Below the pieces are notes generated by a model. It did not search any database. It was not told the DNA's origin and worked only from the letters and a program-made list of their open reading frames with translations. Positions 60,800 to 64,000 of a stretch of 64,000 nucleotides of DNA are shown piece by piece. Location of the stretch: positions 2,325,841-2,389,840 of the forward strand of contig SCFE01000017.1 in the NCBI GenBank assembly GCA_004352715.1, read 5' to 3'. The position numbers and the translations under genes are program-made. The stretch's first letter is position 1. Every line of letters begins with the position of its first letter. This DNA comes from Hofstenia miamia (taxonomy: Eukaryota; Xenacoelomorpha; Acoela).

Positions 60800-61600
60800 A
60801 AAAAATGGTTTGATATTGAAACCATCTCGATATATTCTCTACATAAGCTATTTGTATTTTATCACTGTCATAATTGGCAAAAAAACATCGTTTAGCTCTT
60901 TTGTAAACAACAAGTTAAGTAAAAATGAATTTACAAATGAATGCTTCAAAATGTGTGTGCATTGAAAATCTCATATCTGCCACAATAGATGAGAAGAGAT
61001 AACACCAGTTTCGAATATTGAAGCAAGTGTTAATCAAAAGAAATTTGAATCATATAAAACTCCTCCCAAACGATATCCAAGTCCAGATTCAACAATCAGG
61101 AGCATCTTTTCAACACCAAACGTGAAATAATGAAGCCCATGATCAAATTCCTGAAGTATTTTGGAGAATTGAAGTTCTTGTCTCCAATGGAATAAGCAAC
61201 ACTGTTAGAGCGGAAGAAGATAAGCTGCATTTGAATAAGCTACCACTTCGCCACTTATTTCGAGAATTAAGTGGCAATGCTCCCAGAGGCAAAACTTAAC
61301 CAAATCCAATTGTCAGCGGGAAACCTGAACAAGATCAGAACAACCTCATTTCCAACATTCCCTACGAACGTGTTTCAGAATTTGCCAAATGATCAAAAGT
61401 ATTTCTATAAAAAGTAAAACAATTTTGGCGCTAGCTAATCCTCTATTGTTTACCTCTGATTTCACTGGTTAGGGTACGTTGTTGCCCAGTATTTTTCAGG
61501 TTTACTCATTGATGCACAATTTATATTTTGAACTTTTAATGATCATTATATATTTTTGATAATTAAATTCACTTCAATTAAATGTAAATTTATAATATTA
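60800..61600. other. intergenic or intron, coding-like but unrecognised
   Basis: The plus strand at 61015-61290 has protein-like stretches (KKFESYKTPPKRYPSPDS; VRAEEDKLHLNKLPLRHLFR) in two frames. No family was recognised. It may be the tail of another mobile element. Confidence 0.35.
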
Positions 61601-61605
61601 TAATA

Positions 61606-62804
61606 CAGGGTGGCCCGCTTAAAAGTAGCCTGATCTCTCGATTGGTTGTATAGGTGATAGGTTGATGTAGTTGATGACCTCGATAGGCTATAGGTCAATA
61701 TACTAAATATGTTATCTTTCTCTAATCTTTTTTTTCAGATGAAGGATGGTTTTTTCCCTTCAGCAAAGAATAGTGATTGTGAAAGCTTATCTGCGCACTG
61801 AATCAATTAAGGAAACGCAACAGGCATTCCTGGAAAAATACCCAGGGATAAAAGCATCAGCAAAACGTTCCATTCAGACCTTGGTAAAGAAATGGTTGCG
61901 AAACAGGCTCTATCGAAAACGTGAAAAAGCAAAGACCTAAATTATTTAGGACGCCAGAAGTTGTCAGTAATATCCAACAGCGGATTTTCAGAAGTCCATA
62001 AAAGTCAACTCCCCGCAAGTCAGTGTATCCCGAACAACATGTCAGCGTGTACTGAAATCATTGAGCATGAGGGCATACAAAGTAACATGTGTTCATGAGC
62101 TCAAATTGCCTGACAAAGATAAACGTCTTTAGTATTGCAGGTGGCTGCTGTGTATGGTTGAAGAAGGGCGTTTAGACACACTGCTGTAGTTGATGTCGGA
62201 GGAAAAATGGTTTCACCTATCAGTATATGTAAATTCCCAGAACACGCGCTATTGGTCTTCTGAAAATATGCACGTAATTCACGAAACACCAATGCATGAC
62301 TTGAAAATTGGTGTTTGATGCACAGTTTCAGGAACTAAGATAGTCGGGCCAATTTTTTTTTGAATCAACTGAACACATTTATCTACATATCTTGGAACAG
62401 TTTGATTACCAACTGACACCACAAGACAGAATACAATTCTTTTTCCAACAAGATGGCGCTACATGTCACACGTCTCACAGGTCACTGACATCCTTACAGA
62501 AGAGAGAACAATAAGCAAAGGGTTTTGGCCACCACGTTATCCCCGGACTTGTCATCATGTGATTTTTATCTTTGGGGAACTATAAAAGAAAAACTTTATG
62601 CAAATAATCCTCACAATCTAGACCAACTAAAGGAGAACATTTCCAACACTATCAGGAGAATCACCAGAGAAGAGCTAGGAGCAGAATCTGCAAACGTTGT
62701 TAAACGTGCGTAGAAATGCATAGATGTCAACAGGGAGCACTTCCAACATTACAGGTAATTTAAACTACTAAATTTTCTGGGTGACTTTTAAATGCACCAC
62801 CCTG
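61606..62804 (+). mobile_element. mariner-superfamily element (DUF4817-like transposase)
   Basis: Inverted ends CAGGGTGGCCCGCTTAAAAG and CAGGGTGGTGCATTTAAAAG, each next to TA. Length 1199 bp, a full-length size. The transposase is broken. Confidence 0.85.
61746..62716 (+). pseudogene. DUF4817-like transposase, several frameshifts
   Basis: The start MVFSLQQRIVIVKAYLRTES, then KETQQAFLEKYPGIKASAK and IQTLVKKWLRN, is the arthropod-common helix-turn-helix. It continues in other frames with TPEVVSNIQQRIFRSP and YKVTCVHELKLPDKDK. Pieces then follow of a sequence like V-N-S-Q-N-T-R-Y-W-S-S-E-N, FFQQDGATCHTS (catalytic Asp, 62440-62475) and PDLSSCDFYLWGTIKEKLYA (62544). All DDE landmarks can be found but not in one frame. 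Confidence 0.8.
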
Positions 62805-62819
62805 TATATCTAATTAAAT

Positions 62820-63570
62820 TTAAAATATTATTTAAATTATAAATTATGTACATCATTGAATTAGCTATGTTTTAATGTTTTTGGACAAAATTTTATAGAA
62901 TTTCTAAATAATTCAATTCAATACAAGATGTTCAGGAACCCCAGGTGGCCTTATCCTTCTTATATAAGCATTAAAATATGTTAATAGTGAACACTTAAGT
63001 TTAATAGAATAGCAATTTTTTAAATGGATAAAAATTATTATAAGCGGTCTATTTGCATGTATTGATCCAGTAGAAGTACTAAATGAGCTATTTTTTCAAA
63101 ATAACCGGAAGAGAATGGAAAACAGCCAGCAATGAAATCTTCTTAAAACTTGGCAATCATACTAATTGTTCATTGCGATTTTAATTAATTTTAAACTTCG
63201 CTTTAAGGTATTTGTATCTACCAATTGCATTACATCTATTGAATACCGTCTTGCCATGCATAGAATTAGCAATTGTGTATGACGTTGGCAAATGCTTGAA
63301 CAAATAAACAATTTAATACTGGTTAGAAGGAAAATCAAATTGTTTCCATTATGATAATGCCCTCCAGATACGTAGTAACTACCTCTTCGATAGGGTATAA
63401 TGATTGAAAACATCACTAGATCTTCATTAATTATATGCCTAAAATTTCTATTCTTATATAACCAAGTCAAAACTTAATCGTAGTTTGCATACATACCTGC
63501 AATAATAATAATGAGGTGATAAAATTGAAAACTTATAGCAAATGTAATAGGATAATAATTTCAGTGCATC
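62820..63570. other. no gene recognised
   Basis: AT-rich. A 102-codon minus-strand frame at 63470-63162 has no motif I recognise and no supported splice sites. This is where further 5' exons of the PAS gene might have been expected. Confidence 0.4.
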
Positions 63571-63575
63571 TAAAG

Positions 63576-64000
63576 CAGTGGTTTTCAACTTTTCTTGGAT
63601 GGTGACCCCTCAATACTATTTTCAATGTGGTGGTGACCTCCAGCTAAATATTTTATTACTAACATCAATTTTGTAACTAAATTGTCGACAATCCCCTCAA
63701 TGTTTAAGCTATTTTGGCAGTTTTGGTATCAGTTTAAACGTCTTTTCCAGTTCCAAGCAAAGATTCAAGCTTCTAATAACATGCGACATTTGACTGATTT
63801 ATTCGAAAAAATGCAGAATTCCGAGGAATCATAACCGCTGCTCCAAACAATTGAGAAAATAGTGATATTGAAGTTGAGGATGACATTAAAAATAAGCTAT
63901 CTATGCCAGATGAAGTGGTTGGACAGCTAGATGTCTTTCTTAGTGATGAATCTTCCATTTGGATGACGACAGTGAAAGTAGTCATTCAGAAATAACAATC
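63576..64000 (+). mobile_element. left end of a hAT- or piggyBac-like element, cut by window edge
   Basis: CAGTGGTTTTCAACTTTTCT then GGATGGTGACCCCT is a very common DNA-transposon terminus. The plus strand further in (63860-64000) encodes an acidic start, IEVEDDIKNKLSMPDEVVGQ, then LDVFLSDESS and DDDSESSHSEI in the next frame, like the N-termini of such transposases. The right end is outside. Confidence 0.5.

Overview
This is eukaryotic, almost certainly metazoan, DNA. It is AT-rich and has split genes with canonical GT-AG introns, many (TA)n microsatellites and a dense, mostly decayed transposon load (mariner/Tc1, hAT, P/THAP, piggyBac, Merlin, Penelope-like, CR1/Jockey-like). The mariner/Tc1-rich mix, including an element of the kind that carries a DUF4817-like N-terminus, and the two host genes fit an arthropod such as a crustacean or chelicerate, but no species can be named from the sequence alone.

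Two host genes can be followed, both on the minus strand. (1) A secreted or membrane cadherin-repeat gene starts at 19986 with a signal peptide and runs leftward through ten exons to 1342. All ten exons join in phase, giving 592 codons and about five cadherin repeats, and the gene leaves the window on the left. Its introns hold a P-element fragment, a Tc1-like element, a complete but shortened THAP/P element (14111-16105) and an unclassified DNA transposon (16520-18116). (2) The 3' part of a PAS-domain gene, probably a bHLH-PAS transcription factor, is read from four phase-compatible exons between 58657 and 48929. These encode a PAS-B-like domain and a 200-residue basic, Ser-rich C-terminal tail. 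Its bHLH and PAS-A part was not found and probably lies to the right of the window.

The first intron seen in the PAS gene holds a nested insertion. A hAT element (55068-57414, perfect 8-bp target duplication) sits inside a mariner (54915-57993). A second mariner (53412-54268) sits inside a (TA)n array, and a third (58693-59794) ends 35 bp from a splice acceptor. Between the two genes (20-48.9 kb) lie only mobile-element remains: a deleted mariner, a hAT-type MITE, a Merlin element with ~132-bp inverted repeats, a Penelope-like fragment between 536-bp direct repeats, a CR1-type 3' end, a decayed Tc1, and a nearly full-length CR1/Jockey-like retrotransposon at 44-47 kb. Right of the PAS exons are an RT fragment, a mariner-superfamily element (61606-62804) and one end of a hAT- or piggyBac-like repeat.

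The assembly has four long N-runs, all touching (TA)n or AT-rich sequence, and two single-N joins. One single-N join separates two apparently identical 951-bp copies and is probably a false duplication. No CRISPR array, rRNA, tRNA or bacterial gene was seen.
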